Source: Synchiropus splendidus (taxonomy: Eukaryota; Chordata; Actinopteri; Syngnathiformes; Callionymidae). Taken from it: DNA of 64,000 bases. This document shows positions 27,265-40,450 of this stretch, piece after piece (the first letter of the stretch is position 1; each line of letters begins with the position of its first letter). The stretch is from assembly GCF_027744825.2 (NCBI RefSeq), contig NC_071351.1, positions 16,815,001-16,879,000 on the forward strand, written 5' to 3'. Under the pieces are notes generated by a model. The model did not search any database. It was not told the DNA's origin and saw nothing but the letters and a program-made list of their open reading frames with translations. Position numbers and translations under genes: made by a program.

Positions 27265-29200
27265 CAGCTTAGATTTGAAGTGCAACAACTAAAAAGACCC
27301 TTTCTGCGCTAGTGGGATGTGAACATTTCATGTTCTGAAGCTTCCCTGAGAAGTTATGGCACAATGCAGAAAACGCGTTTTCAGCCTGAGATAAGGTGGG
27401 TTCCGAAACGCCAAACGTAAAAATGTTGATCACTTTGGAACAACACTTCAGACAGCTTAGATTTGATGTACAAGTACTAGAAAGACCCTTTCTGTTATAG
27501 TGGGAGGTGAAAATTTCATGTTCTGAAGCTTCCCTGCAAAGTTATGGCACAATGCGTAAAACGTGTTTTCAGGCTGAGATAAGGTCGATTCCGGAACGCC
27601 AAACGTAAAAATGTTGATAACTTTGGAACAACACTTCAGACAGCTTAGATTTGATGTGCAACTACTAGAAATACCCTTTCTGCTATCGTGGGAGGTGAAC
27701 ATTTCATGTTCTGAAGCTTCCCTGAGAAGTTATGGCACAATGCAGAAAATGCGTTTTCAGCCTGAGATAAGGTGGGTTCTGGAACGCCAAACATAAAAAT
27801 GTTGATAACTTTGGAAAAACACCTCAGACAGCTTAGATTTGATGTGCAACTACTAGAAAGACCCTTTCTGCTATAGTGGGAGGTCAAAATTTCATGTTCT
27901 GAAGCCTCCCTAGAAAGTTATGGGACAATGCAGAAAACGCGTTTTCAGCCTGAGATAAGGTCGATTCCGGAACGACAAACGTAAAAATGTTGATGACTTT
28001 GGAACAACACTTCAGACAGCTTAGATTTGATGTGCAACTACTAGAAAGACCCTTTCTGCTATTGTGGCAGGTGGAAAATTCATGTTCTGAAGCTTCCCTG
28101 GAAAGTTATGGCAGAATGCGTAAAACGTGTTTTAAGGCTGAGATAAGGTCGATTCCGGAACGCCAAACGTAAAAATGTTGATAACTTTGGAACAACACTT
28201 CGGACAGCTTAGATTTGATGTGCAACTACTAGAAATACCCTTTCTGCTATCGTGGGAGGTGAACATTTCATGTTCTGAAGCTTCCCTGAGAAGTTATGGC
28301 ACAATGCAGAAAATGCGTTTTCAGCCTGAGATAAGGTGGGTTCTGGAACGCCAAACATAAAAATGTTGATAACTTAGGATAAACACTTCAGACAGCTTAG
28401 ATTTGAAGTGCAACAACTAAAAAGACCCTTTCTGCGCTAGTGGGAGGTGAACATTTCATGTTCTGAAGCTTCCCTGAGAAGTTATGGCACAATGCAGAAA
28501 ACGCGTTTTCAGCCTGAGATAAGGTGGGTTCCGAAACGCCAAACGTAAAAATGTTGATCACTTTGGAACAACACTTCAGACAGCTTAGATTTGATGTACA
28601 AGTACTAGAAAGACCCTTTCTGTTATAGTGGGAGGTGAAAATTTCATGTTCTGAAGCTTCCCTGCAAAGTTATGGCACAATGCGTAAAACGTGTTTTCAG
28701 GCTGAGATAAGGTCGATTCCGGAACGCCAAACGTAAAAATGTTGATAACTTTGGAACAACACTTCAGACAGCTTAGATTTGATGTGCAACTACTAGAAAT
28801 ACCCTTTCTGCTATCGTGGGAGGTGAACATTTCATGTTCTGAAGCTTCCCTGAGAAGTTATGGCACAATGCAGAAAATGCGTTTTCAGCCTGAGATAAGG
28901 TGGGTTCTGGAACGCCAAACATAAAAATGTTGATAACTTTGCAAAACCACTTCAGACAGCTTAGATTTGATGTGCAACTACTAGAAAGACCCTTTCTGCT
29001 ATAGTGGGAGGTCAAAATTTCATGTTCTGAAGCCTCCCTAGAAAGTTATGGGACAATGCAGAAAACGCGTTTTCAGCCTGAGATAAGGTCGATTCCGGAA
29101 CGCCAAACGTAAAAATGTTGATGACTTTGGAACAACACTTCAGACAGCTTAGATTTGATGTGCAACTACTAGAAAGACCCTTTCTGCTATTGTGGCAGGT
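27265..29200. repeat. Satellite 6-mer higher-order repeat (1,128 bp)
   Basis: The six units at 27,265-28,392 are repeated at 28,393-29,200 before the copies diverge. Offset is exactly 1,128 bp. Diagnostic variants are TGCAACAACTAAAAAGACC, TGTACAAGTACTAG, TACCCTTTCTGCTATCGTGG and GAAGCCTCCCTAGAAAG, each present at both positions. Copy 1 itself contains a near-duplicate of one unit (near 27,611 and 28,175, three units apart). Very low divergence indicates a recent event. Confidence 0.88.
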
Positions 29201-32200
29201 GGAAATTTCATTTTCTGAAGCTTCCCTGCAAAGTTATGGCACAATGCGTAAAACGCGTTTTCAGCCTGAGATAAGGTCGATTCCGGAAAGCCAAACATAA
29301 AAATGTTGACAACTTTGGAAAAACACTTCAGACAGCTTAGATTTGATGTGCAACTACTAGAAAGACCCTTTCTGCTATTGTGGGAGTTGAAAATTTCATG
29401 TTCTGAAGCTTTCCTGCAAAGTTATGGCACAATGCGTAAAACGCGTTTTCAGCCTGAGATAAGGTTGATTCCGGAACGCCAAACATAAGAATGTTGATAA
29501 CTTTGGAAAAACACTTCAGACAGCTTAGATTTGATGTGCAACTACTAGAAAGACCCTTTCTGCTATAGTGGGATGTTAAAATTTCATGTTCTGAAGCTTC
29601 CCTGCAAAGTTATGGCAAAATATGTAAAACGCGTTTTCAGGCTGAGATAAGGTGGGTTCCGGAACGCCAAACATAAAAATGTTGATAACTTTGGAACAAC
29701 TCATCAGACAGCTAAGATTTGATGTGCAACTACTGGAAAGACCCTTTCTGCAAAAGTGGGAGGTGAAAATTTCATGTTCTGAAGCTTCCCTGCAAAGTTA
29801 TGGCACAATGCAGAAAACGCGTTTTCGGCCTGAGATAAGGTCGATTCAGGAACACCAAACATAAAAATGTTGAAAACTTTCGAAAAACGCTTCAGACAGC
29901 TTAGATTTGATGTGCAACTACTAGAAATACCCTTTCTGCTCCAGTGGGGGGTGAAAATTTCATGTTCTAAAGCTTCCCTGCAAAGTTATGGCACAATGCA
30001 GAAAACGCGTTTTAAGCGTGAGATAAGGTTGATTCCGGAACGCCAAACATAAGAATGTTGATAACTTTGGAAAAACACTTCAGACAACTTAGATTTGATG
30101 TGCAACTACTAGAAAGACCCTTTCTGCTATAGTGGGAGGTCAAAATTTCATGTTCTGAAGCTTCCCTGCAAAGTTATGGCACAATGCAGAAAACACGTTC
30201 TCAACCTGAGATAAGGTTGTTTCTGGAACGCCAAACATAAAAATGGTGTTAACTTTGGAAAAACACTTCAAACAGCTTAGATTTGATGTGCAACTACTGG
30301 AAAAAGCCTTTCTGGAAAAGTGGGAGTTGAAAATTTCATGTTCTGAAGCTTCCCTGCAAAGTTATGGCACAATGCAGAAAACGCGTTTTCAGCATGAGAC
30401 AAGGTCAATTACGGAACGCCAAACATAAAAATGTTGATAACTTTTGAACAACACATCAGACAGCTTAGATTTGATGTGCAACTACTAGAAAGACCCTTTC
30501 TGCTATAGTGGGAGGTTAAAATTTCATGTTCTGAAGCTTCCCTCCAAAGATATGGCACAATGCAGAAAACGCTATTACAGCCTGAGATAAGCTGGGTTCC
30601 GGAACGCCAAACATAAAAATGTTGATAACTTTGGAAAAACACTTCAAACAGCTTAGATTTGATGTGCAACTATTAGAAAAACCCTTTCTGCTATAGTGGG
30701 AGGTGAAAATTTCATGTTCTGAACCTTCCCTGCAAAGTTATGGAACAATGCGTAAAACGCGTTTTCAGCCTGAGATAAGGTTGATTCCGGAACGCCAAAC
30801 ATAAAAATGTTGATAACTTCGGAAAAACACTTCAGTCAGCTTAGATTTGACGTGCAACTACGAGAAAGACCCTTTCTGCTATAGTGGGATGTGAAAATGT
30901 AATGTTCTGAAGCTTTATGCAAAGTTATGGCACAATGCGTAAAACGCGTTTTCAGCCTCAGATAAGGTCGATTCCGGAATGCCAAACATAAAAATGTTGA
31001 TAACTTTGGAAAAACACTTCAGACAGCTTAGATTTGATGTGCAAGTAGGAGAAAAACCCTTTCTGCTTTAGTGGGAATTGAAAATTTCATGTTCTGAAGC
31101 TTTCCTGCAAAGTTATGGCACAATGCAGAAAACACGTTTTCAGACTGAGATAAGGTGGGTTCCAGAACGGCAAACATAAAAATGTTGATAACTTTGGAAA
31201 ATCATTTCAGACAGCCTAGATTTGATCTGCACCTACTAGAAAGACCCTTTCTGCTATAGTGGGAGGTGAAAATTTCATGTTCTGAAGCTTTATGCAAAGT
31301 TATGGCACAATGCGTATAACGCGTTTTCAGCCTGAGATAAGGTCGATTCCGGAACGCCAAACAGGAAAATGTAGATAACTTTGGAAAAACACTTCAGAGA
31401 GCTTAGATTTGATGTGCAACTACTAGAAAGACCATTTCTGCTCTAGTGGGGGGTGAAAATTTCATGTTCTAAAGATTCCCTGCAAAGTTATGGCACAATG
31501 CAGAAAACGCATTTTAAGCGTGAGATAAGGAGAGTTCCGGAACGCCAAACATAAAAATGTTGATAACTTTGGAAAAACACTTCAGACAGCTTAGATTTGA
31601 TGTGCAACTACGAGAAAAACCCTTTCTGCTAAAGTGGGATGTGAAAATTTCATGTTCTGAAGCTTCCCTGCAAAGTTATGGCACAATGCAGAAAACGCGT
31701 TTTCAGCTTGTGATAAGGTGGGTTCCAGAACGCCAAACATAAAAATGTTGATAACTTTCGAAAAACATTTTAGACAGCTTAGATTTGATGTGCGACTACT
31801 AGAAAGACCATTTCAGGTAAAGTGGCTGGTGAAAATTTCATGTTCTAAAGCTTCCCTGCAAAGTTATGGCACAATGCAGAAAACGCATTTTAAGCGTGAG
31901 ATAAGGAGAGTTCCGGAACGCCAAACATAAAAATGTTGATAACTTTGGAAAAACACTTCAGACAGCTTAGATTTGATGTGCAACTACTAGAAAGACCCTT
32001 TCTGCTATAGTGGGACGTGAAAATTTCATGTTCTGAAGCTTCCCTGCAAAGTTATGTCACAATGCAGAAAACCTGTTTTCAGCCTGAGATAAGGTGGGTT
32101 CAGGAACGCCAAACATAAAAGTGTTGATGACTATGGAAAAACACTTCAAACAGCTTAGATTTGATGTGCAACTACTAGAAATACCTTTTCTGCTATAGTG

Positions 32201-32839
32201 GGATATGAAAACTTCATGTTCTGAAGTTTCCCTGCAAAGTTATGGCACAATGCAGAAAAGGCGTTTTCAATAAGGTGCGATCCGGAACGCCAAACATAAA
32301 AATGTTGATAACTTTCGAAAAACACTTCAGACAGCTTAGATTTGTTGTGCAACTACTAGAAACACCCTTTCTGCTATAGTGGGAGGTGAAATTTTCATAT
32401 TCTGCAGCTTTCCTGCAAAGTTATGGCACAATGCAGAAAACGCGTTTTCAGCCTGAGATAAGGTGGGTGCCAGAACGCCAAACATAAAAATGTTGATAAC
32501 TTTGGAAAAACATTTCAGACAGATTAGAATTGATGTGAAACTACTAGAAAGACCTTTTCTGCTATAGTGGGAGGTGAAAATTTCATGTTCTGAAGCTTCC
32601 CTGCAAAGTCAAGGAACAATGCAGAAAACGCGTTTTCAGCTTGAGATAAGGTGGGTTCCGGAACGCCAAACATAAAAATGTAGATAACTTTGGAAAAACA
32701 CTTCAGACAGCTTAGATTTGATCTACAACGACTAGAAAGACCCTTTCTGCTATAGTGGGAGTTGAAAATTTCATGTTCTGAAGCTTCTCTGCAAAGTTAA
32801 GGATCAATGCAGAAAACCCGTTTTCAGCCTGAGGTAAGG

Positions 32840-35800
32840 TGGGTTCCGGAACGCCAAACATAAAAATTGTGATGACTTTGGAAAAACACTTCAGACAGCT
32901 TAGATTTGATGTGCAACGACTAGAAAGACCCTTTCTGCTACAGTGGGAGACGAACATTTCATGTTCTGAAGCTTACCTACAAAGTTATGGCACAATGCAG
33001 AAAACGCGTTTTCAGCCTGAGATAAGGTGGGTTTCGGAACGCCAAACATAAAAATGTTGAAAACTTTGGAAAAACACTTCAGACAGCTTAGATTTGATGT
33101 GCAACTACTAGAAAGACTCTTTCTGCTATAGTGGGATGTGAAAATGTCATGTTCTGAAGCTTCCCTGCAAAGTTATGCCACAAAGCAGAAAACTCGTTTT
33201 CAGCCTGAGATAAGGTCGATTCCGGAACGCCAAACATAAAAATGTTGATAACTTTGGAAAAACACTTCAAACAGCTTAGATTTGTGGAACTGCTAGAAAG
33301 ACCCTTTCTGCTATAGTGGGAGTTGAAAATTTCATGTTCTGAAGCTTCCCTGCAAAGTTATGGCACAATGCAGAAAACGCGTTTTCAGCCTGAGATAAGG
33401 TGGGTACCAGAACGCCAAACATAAAAATGTTGATAACTTTGGAAAAACACTTCAGACAGCTTAGATTTGATGTCCAACTACTAGAAAGACCTTTTCTGCT
33501 ATAGCGCAAGTTTAAAATTTCATGTTCTGAAGCTTTATGCAAAGTTATGGCACAATGCAGAAAACGAGTTTTCAGCCTGAGATAAGGTGGGTTCCGGTGC
33601 GCCAAACATAAAAATGTTGATAACTTTCGAAAAACACTTCAGACAGCTTAGATTTGATGTGCAACTACTAGAATAACCCTTTCTGATCAGTGGGAGGTGA
33701 AAATTTCATGTTCTGTAGTTTCCCTGAGAAGTTGTGGCACAATGCAGAAAACGCGTTTTCAGCCTGAGATAAGGTGGGTTCCGGTGCGCCAAACATAAAA
33801 ATGTTGATAACTTTGGAAAAACACCTCAGAGAGCTTAGATTTGATGTGCAACTACTAGAATAACCCTTTCTGATCAGTGGGAGGTGAAAATTTCATGTTC
33901 TGTAGTTTCCCTGAGAAGTTGTGGCACAATGCAAAAAACGCGTTTTCAGCCTGAGATAAGGTGGGTTCCGGTGCGCCAAACATAAAAATGTTGATAACTT
34001 TCGAAAAACACTTCAGAAAGATTAGATTTGTTGTGTAACTACTAGAAAGACCCTTTCTGCTATAGTGGGAATTGAAAATTTCATGTACTGAAACTTCCCC
34101 GCAAAGTTATGGCACAATGCAGAAAACGCGTTTTTAGCATGAGATAAGGTGGGTTCCAGAACGCCATACATAAAAATGTTGATAACTTTGGAAAAACACT
34201 TAAGACAGCTTAGATTTGATGTGCAACTTCTAGAAAGACCCTTTCCGCTATAATGGGTAGAGAAAATTTCATGTTCTGAAGCTTCCCTGCAAGGTTATGT
34301 CACAATGCAGAAAACGCGTTTTCAGCCTGAGATCAGGTCGATTCCGCAACGCCAATTATAAAAATGTTGATCACTTTGGAAAAACACTTCAGACAGCTTA
34401 GATTTGATGTGCAACTACTAGAAAGACCCTATCTGCTATAGTGGGAGGTTAAAATTTCATGTTCTGAAGCTTCCCTGCAAAGTTATGGCACAATGCAGAA
34501 AACGCGTTTTCAGCCTCACATAAGGTCGATTCCAGAACGCCAAACATAAAAATGTTGATAACTTCGGAAAAACACTTCAGACAGCTTAGATTTGATGTGC
34601 AACTACGAGAAAGACCCTTTCTGCTATAGTGGGAGGTGAAAATTCCATGTTCTGAAGCTTCCCTGCAAAGTTATGGCACAATGCAGAAAACGCGTTTTCA
34701 GCCTGAGATAAGGTCGATTCAGGAACACCAAACATAAAAATGTTGAAAACTTTGGAAAAACACTTCAGACAGCTTAGATTTGATGTGCAACTTCGAGAAA
34801 GACCCTTTCTGCTATAGTGAGATGTGAAAATTTAATGTTCTGAAGCTTTATGCAAAGTTATGGCACAATGCAGAAAACGCGTTTTCAGCCTGAGATAAGG
34901 TGGGTTTCGGAACGCCGAAAATAAAAATGTTGATAACTTTCGAAAAACACTTCAGACAGCTTAGATTTGATGTGCAACTACTAGAATAACCCTTTCTGAT
35001 CAGTGGGAGGTGAAAATTTCATGTTCTGTAGTTTCCCTGAGAAGTTGTGGCACAATGCAGAAAACGCGTTTTCAGCCTGAGATAAGGTGGGTTCCGGTGC
35101 GCCAAACATAAAAATGTTGATAACTTTCGAAAAACACTTCAGAAAGATTAGATTTGTTGTGTAACTACTAGAACGACCCTTTCTGCTATAGTGGGAATTG
35201 AAAATTTCATGTACTGAAACTTCCCCACAAAGTTATGGCACAATGCAGAAAACGCGTTTTTAGCATGAGATAAGGTGGGTTCCAGAACGCCATACATAAA
35301 AATGTTGATAACTTTGGAAAAACACTTCAGACAGCTTAGATTTGATGTGCAACTACTAGAAAGACCCTTTCCGCTATAATTGGTAGAGAAAATTCCATGT
35401 TCTGAAGCTTCCCTGCAAAGTTATGGCACAATGCGTAAAAGGCGTTTTCAGCCTGAGATCAGGTCGATTCCGCAACGCCAATTATAAAAATGTTGATCAC
35501 TTTGGAAAAACACTTCAGACAGCTTAGATTTGATGTGCAACTGCTAGAAAGAACATTTCTGCTGTAGTGGGAGGTGACAATTTCATGTTCTGAAGCTTCT
35601 CTGCAAAGTTATGGCACAATGCAGAAAATGCGTTTTCAGCCTGACATAAGGTGGGTTCCGGAACGCCAAACATAAAAAAGTTGATAACATCAGAAAAACA
35701 CGTCAGACAGCTTAGATTTGATGTGCAACTACTAGAAAGACCCTTTCTGCTATAGTGGGAGGTGAAAATTCCATGTTCTGAAGCTTCCCTGCAAAGTTAT

Positions 35801-36420
35801 GGCACAATGCAGAAAACGCGTTTTCAGCCCGAGATAAGGTCGTTTCCGGAACGCCAAACATAAAAATGTTGATAAATTTCGAGAAACACTTCAGACAACT
35901 TATATTTGATGTGCAACTACTAGAAAGACCCTGTCTGTTATAGTGGGAGTTGAAAATTTCATGTTCTGAAGCTTCCCTGCAAAGTCAAGGAACAATGCAG
36001 TAAACGCGTTTTCAGCCTGAGATAAGGTGGGTTCCGGAACGCCAAACACAAAAATGTTGACAACTTTGGAAAAACACTTCAGACAGCTTAGATTTGATGT
36101 GCAACTACAAGAAAGACCCTTTCTGCTATAGTGGGAGGTCAAATTTTCTTGTTCTGAAGCTCCCCTGGAAAGTTAAGGCACAATGCAGAAAACGCGTTTT
36201 CAGCCTGAGATAAGGTGGGTTCCGGAACGCCAAACATAAAAATGTTGGTAACTTTGGAAAAACACTTCAGACAGCTTAGATTTGATGTACAACGACTAGA
36301 AAGACCCTTTCTGCTGTGGTGGGAGGAGAAAATTTCATGTTCTGAAGCTTCCCTACAAAGTTATGGCACAATGCAGAAAACGCGTTTTCAGCCCGAGATA
36401 AGGTCGTTTCCGGAACGCCA
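32840..36420. repeat. Long-range satellite duplication, copy 1
   Basis: This stretch matches 51,056-55,389 in order and in rare variants, including AAAAATTGTGATGACTTTGG, GAATAACCCTTTCTGATCAG, GTACTGAAACTTCCCC, CATACATAAAAATG and TTGATAACATCAG. Offsets run 18,216, about 18,592, 18,405, 18,594 and finally 18,968 bp, changing by close to whole units. It therefore descends from one multi-kilobase duplication followed by single-unit gains and losses. It contains a shortened unit near 32,270 (TTTTCAATAAGGTGCG, missing about 7 bp) and one near 33,285 missing a few bases. Confidence 0.85.
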
Positions 36421-38789
36421 AACATAAAAATGTTGATAGCTTTCGAGAAACACTTCAGACAACTTATATTTGATGTGCAACTACTAGAAAGACCCTTTCT
36501 GCTATAGTGGGAGGTTAAAATTTCATGTTCTGAAGCTTCCCTGCAAAGTTAAGGATCAATGCAGAAAACGCGTTTTCAGCCTGAGGTAAGGTGGGTTCCG
36601 GAACGCCAAACATAAAAATGTTGATGACTTTGGAAAAACACTTCAGACAGCTTAGATTTGATGTGCAACGACTAGAAAGACCCTTTCTGCTTCAGTGGGA
36701 GGTTAAAATTTCATGTTCTGAAGCTTCCCTGCAAATTTATGGCACAATGCAGAAAATGCGTATTCAGCCTTAGATAAGGTGGTTTCCGAAACGTCAAACA
36801 TAAAAATGTTGATAACTTTGGAAAAACACTTCAGACAGCTTAGATTTGATGTGCAACTACTAGAAAGACCCTTTCTGGTTTAGAGGGTGGAGAAAATTTC
36901 ATGTTCGGAAACTTCCCTGAGAAGTTATGGCACAATGCAGAAAACTCGTTTTCAGCCTGAGATAAGGTGGGTTCCGGAACGCCCAACGTAAAAATGTTGA
37001 TAACTTTGGAAAAACACTTCAGACAGCTTAGATGTGATGAGCAACTACTAGAATGACCCTTTCTGTTATAGTGGGAGGTGAAAATTCCATGTTCTGAAGC
37101 TAACCAGAAAAGGAAAGGCACAATGCAGAAAACGCGTTTTCAGCCAGAGATAAGGTGGGTTCCGGAACGCCAAATATAAAAATGTTGATAACTTTGGAAA
37201 AACACTTCAGACAGCTTAGATTTCATGTGCAACTACTAGAAAGACCCTTTCTGCTATAGTTGGAGGTGAAAATTTCATGTTCTAAAGGTTCCCTGCAAAG
37301 TTATGGCACAATGCGTAAAACGCGTTTTCAGCCTGAGATAAGGTCGATTCCGGAACGCCAAACATGAAAATGTTGATAACTTTCGAAAAACACTACAGAC
37401 AGCTTAGATTTGTTGGCAACTACTAGAAAGGCCCTTTTTGCTATAGTGTGAGGTTAAAATTTCATGTTCGGAAGCTTCCATGCAAAGTTATGGCACAATG
37501 CAGACAACGCGTTTTCAGCCTGACATAAGGTCGATTCTGGAACGCCAAACATAAAAATGTTGATAACTTTGGAAAAACACTTCAGACAGCTTAGATTTGA
37601 TGTGCAACTACTCGAAAGACCCTTTCTGCTATAGTGGGAAGTTAAAATTTCATGTTCGGAAGCTTCCATGCGAAGTAATGGCACAATGCAGAAAATGCAT
37701 TTTCATCCTGAGATAAAGTCGATTCTGGAACGCCAAACATAAAAATGTTGATAACGTTCGAAAAACACTTCAGACAGCTGAGATTTGATGTGCAACTACT
37801 AGAAAGAACCTTTCGGCTGTAGTGGGAGGTCAAAATTTCATGTTCTGAAGCTTCCCTGCAAAGTTATGGCACAATACAGAAAACGCGTTTTCAGCCTGAG
37901 ATAAGGTGGGTTCCGGAACGCCAAACATAAAAATGTTGATAACTTTGGAAAAACACTTCAGACAGCTTAGATTTGATGTGCAACTACTAGAAAACCCCTT
38001 TCTGCTATAGTGGGAGGTGAAAATTTCATTTTCTGAAGCTTCCCTGCAAAGTTATGGCACAAAGCGTAAAAAGCGTTTTCAGCCTGAGATAAGGTTGATT
38101 CCGGAACGCCAAACATAAAAATGTTGATAACTTTGGAAAAACACTTCAGACAGCTTAGATTTGATGTGCAACTACTAGAAGGACCCTTTCGGCTGTAGTG
38201 GGAGGTCAAAATTTCATGTTCTGAAGCTTCCCTGCAAAGTTATGGCACAATACAGAAAACGCGTTTTCAGCCTGAGATAAGGTGGGTTCCGGAACGCCAA
38301 ACATAAAAATGTTGATAACTTTGGAAAAACACTTCAGACAGCTTAGATTTGATGTGCAACTACTAGAAAGACTCTTTCTGCTACAGTGGGAGGTTAAAAT
38401 TTCATGTTCGGAAGCTTCCATGCAAAGTAATGGCACAATGCAGACAACGCTTTTTTTGCCTGAAATAAGGTCGATTCTGGAACGGCAAACATAAAAATGT
38501 TGACAACTTTCGAAAAACACTTCAGACTGCTTAGATTTGATGAGCAACTACTAGAAAGACCCAATCTGCTATAATGGGAGGTGAACATTTCATGTTCTGA
38601 AGCTTCCATGCAAAGTTATGGCACAATGCAGAAAACGCGTTTTCAGCTTGAGATAAGGTGGGTTCCGAAACGCCAAACGTAAAAATGTTGATAACTTTGG
38701 AAAAACACATCAGACAGCTTAGATTTGATGTGCAACTACTAGAAAGACACTTTCTGCTATAGTGGGAGGTTAAAATTTCATGTTCTGAA

Positions 38790-40450
38790 GCTTCCCTGCA
38801 AAGTTATGGCACAATGCAGAAAACGCGTTTTCAGCTTGAGATAAGGTGGGTTCCGAAACGCCAAACGTAAAAATGTTGATAACTTTGGAAAAACACTTCA
38901 GACAGCTTTTATTTGATGTGCAACTACTAGAAAGACCCTTTCTGCTGTAGTGGGAGGTGAACATTTCATGTTCTGAAGCTTCACTGAGAAGTTATGGCAC
39001 AATGCAGAAAACGCGTATACAGCCTGAGATAAGGTGGGTTCCGAAACGCCAGACGTCAAAATGTTGATATCTTTGGAACAACATTTCAGACAGCTTAGAT
39101 TTGATGTGCAACTACTAGAAAGACCCTGTCTGCTATAATGGGAGTTAAAATATCATGTTCTGAAGCTTCCCTGCAAAGTTATGGCACAAAGCGTGAAAAG
39201 CGTTTTCAGCCTGAGATAAGATAGATTCCGGAACGCCAAACATAAAAATGTTGATAACTTTGGAAAAACACTTCAGACAGCTTAGATTTGATGTGCAACT
39301 ATTAGAAAGACCCTTTCAGCTTTAGTGGGAGGTGACAATTTCATGTTCTGAAGCTTCCTTGCAAAGTTATGGCACAATGCAGAAAATGCGTTTTCAGCCT
39401 GAGATAATGTTGATTCCGGAACGCCAAACATAAAAATGTAGATAACTTTGGAAAAACACTTCAGACAGCTTAGATTTGATGTGCAACTACTAGAAGGACC
39501 CTTTCTGCTATAGTGGAGGATAAAATTTCATGTTCTGAAGCTTCCTTGCAAAGTTATGGCACAATGCAGAAAACGCGTTTTCAGCTTGAGATAAGGTGGG
39601 TTCCGAAACGCCAAACGTAAAAATGTTGATAACTTTGGAAAAACACATCAGACAGCTTAGATTTGATGTGCAACTACTAGAAAGACCCTTTCTGCTGTAG
39701 TGGGAGGTGAACATTTCATGTTCTGAAGCTTCACTGAGAAGTTATGGCACAATGCAGAAAACGCGTATACAGCCTGAGATAAGGTGGGTTCCGAAACGCC
39801 AGACGTCAAAATGTTGATAACTTTGGAACAACATTTCAGACAGCTTAGATTTGATGTGCAACTACTAGAAAGACCCTGTCTGCTATAATGGGAGTTAAAA
39901 TATCATGTTCTGAAGCTTCCCTGCAAAGTTATGGCACAAAGCGTGAAAAGCGTTTTCAGCCTGAGATAAGATAGATTCCGGAACGCCAAACATAAAAATG
40001 TTGATAACTTTGGAAAAACACTTCAGACAGCTTAGATTTGATGTGCAACTATTAGAAAGACCCTTTCAGCTTTAGTGGGAGGTGACAATTTCATGTTCTG
40101 AAGCTTCCTTGCAAAGTTATGGCACAATGCAGAAAATGGGTTTTCAGCCTGAGATAATGTTGATTCCGGAACGCCAAACATAAAAATGTAGATAACTTTG
40201 GAAAAACACTTCAGACAGCTTAGATTTGATGTGCAACTACTAGAAGGACCCTTTCTGCTATAGTGGAGGATAAAATTTCATGTTCTGAAGCTTCCTTGCA
40301 AAGTTATGGCACAATGCAGAAAACGCGTTTTCAGCTTGAGATAAGGTGGGTTCCGAAACGCCAAACGTAAAAATGTTGATAACTTTGGAAAAACACATCA
40401 GACAGCTTAGATTTGATGTGCAACTACTAGAAAGACCCTTTCTGCTATAG
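38790..40450. repeat. Satellite 4-mer higher-order repeat (750 bp)
   Basis: A 750-bp unit (four monomers minus 2 bp) occurs at about 38,790-39,539 and 39,540-40,289, with a partial third to about 40,450. The marker TTTTCAGCTTGAGATAAGG begins about 38,829, 39,579 and 40,329, exactly 750 bp apart each time. Other shared variants are ACGCGTATACAGCC, CCAGACGTCAAAATG and AAAGCGTGAAAAGCG. Copies differ at only a few bases, so amplification was recent. Confidence 0.88.
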
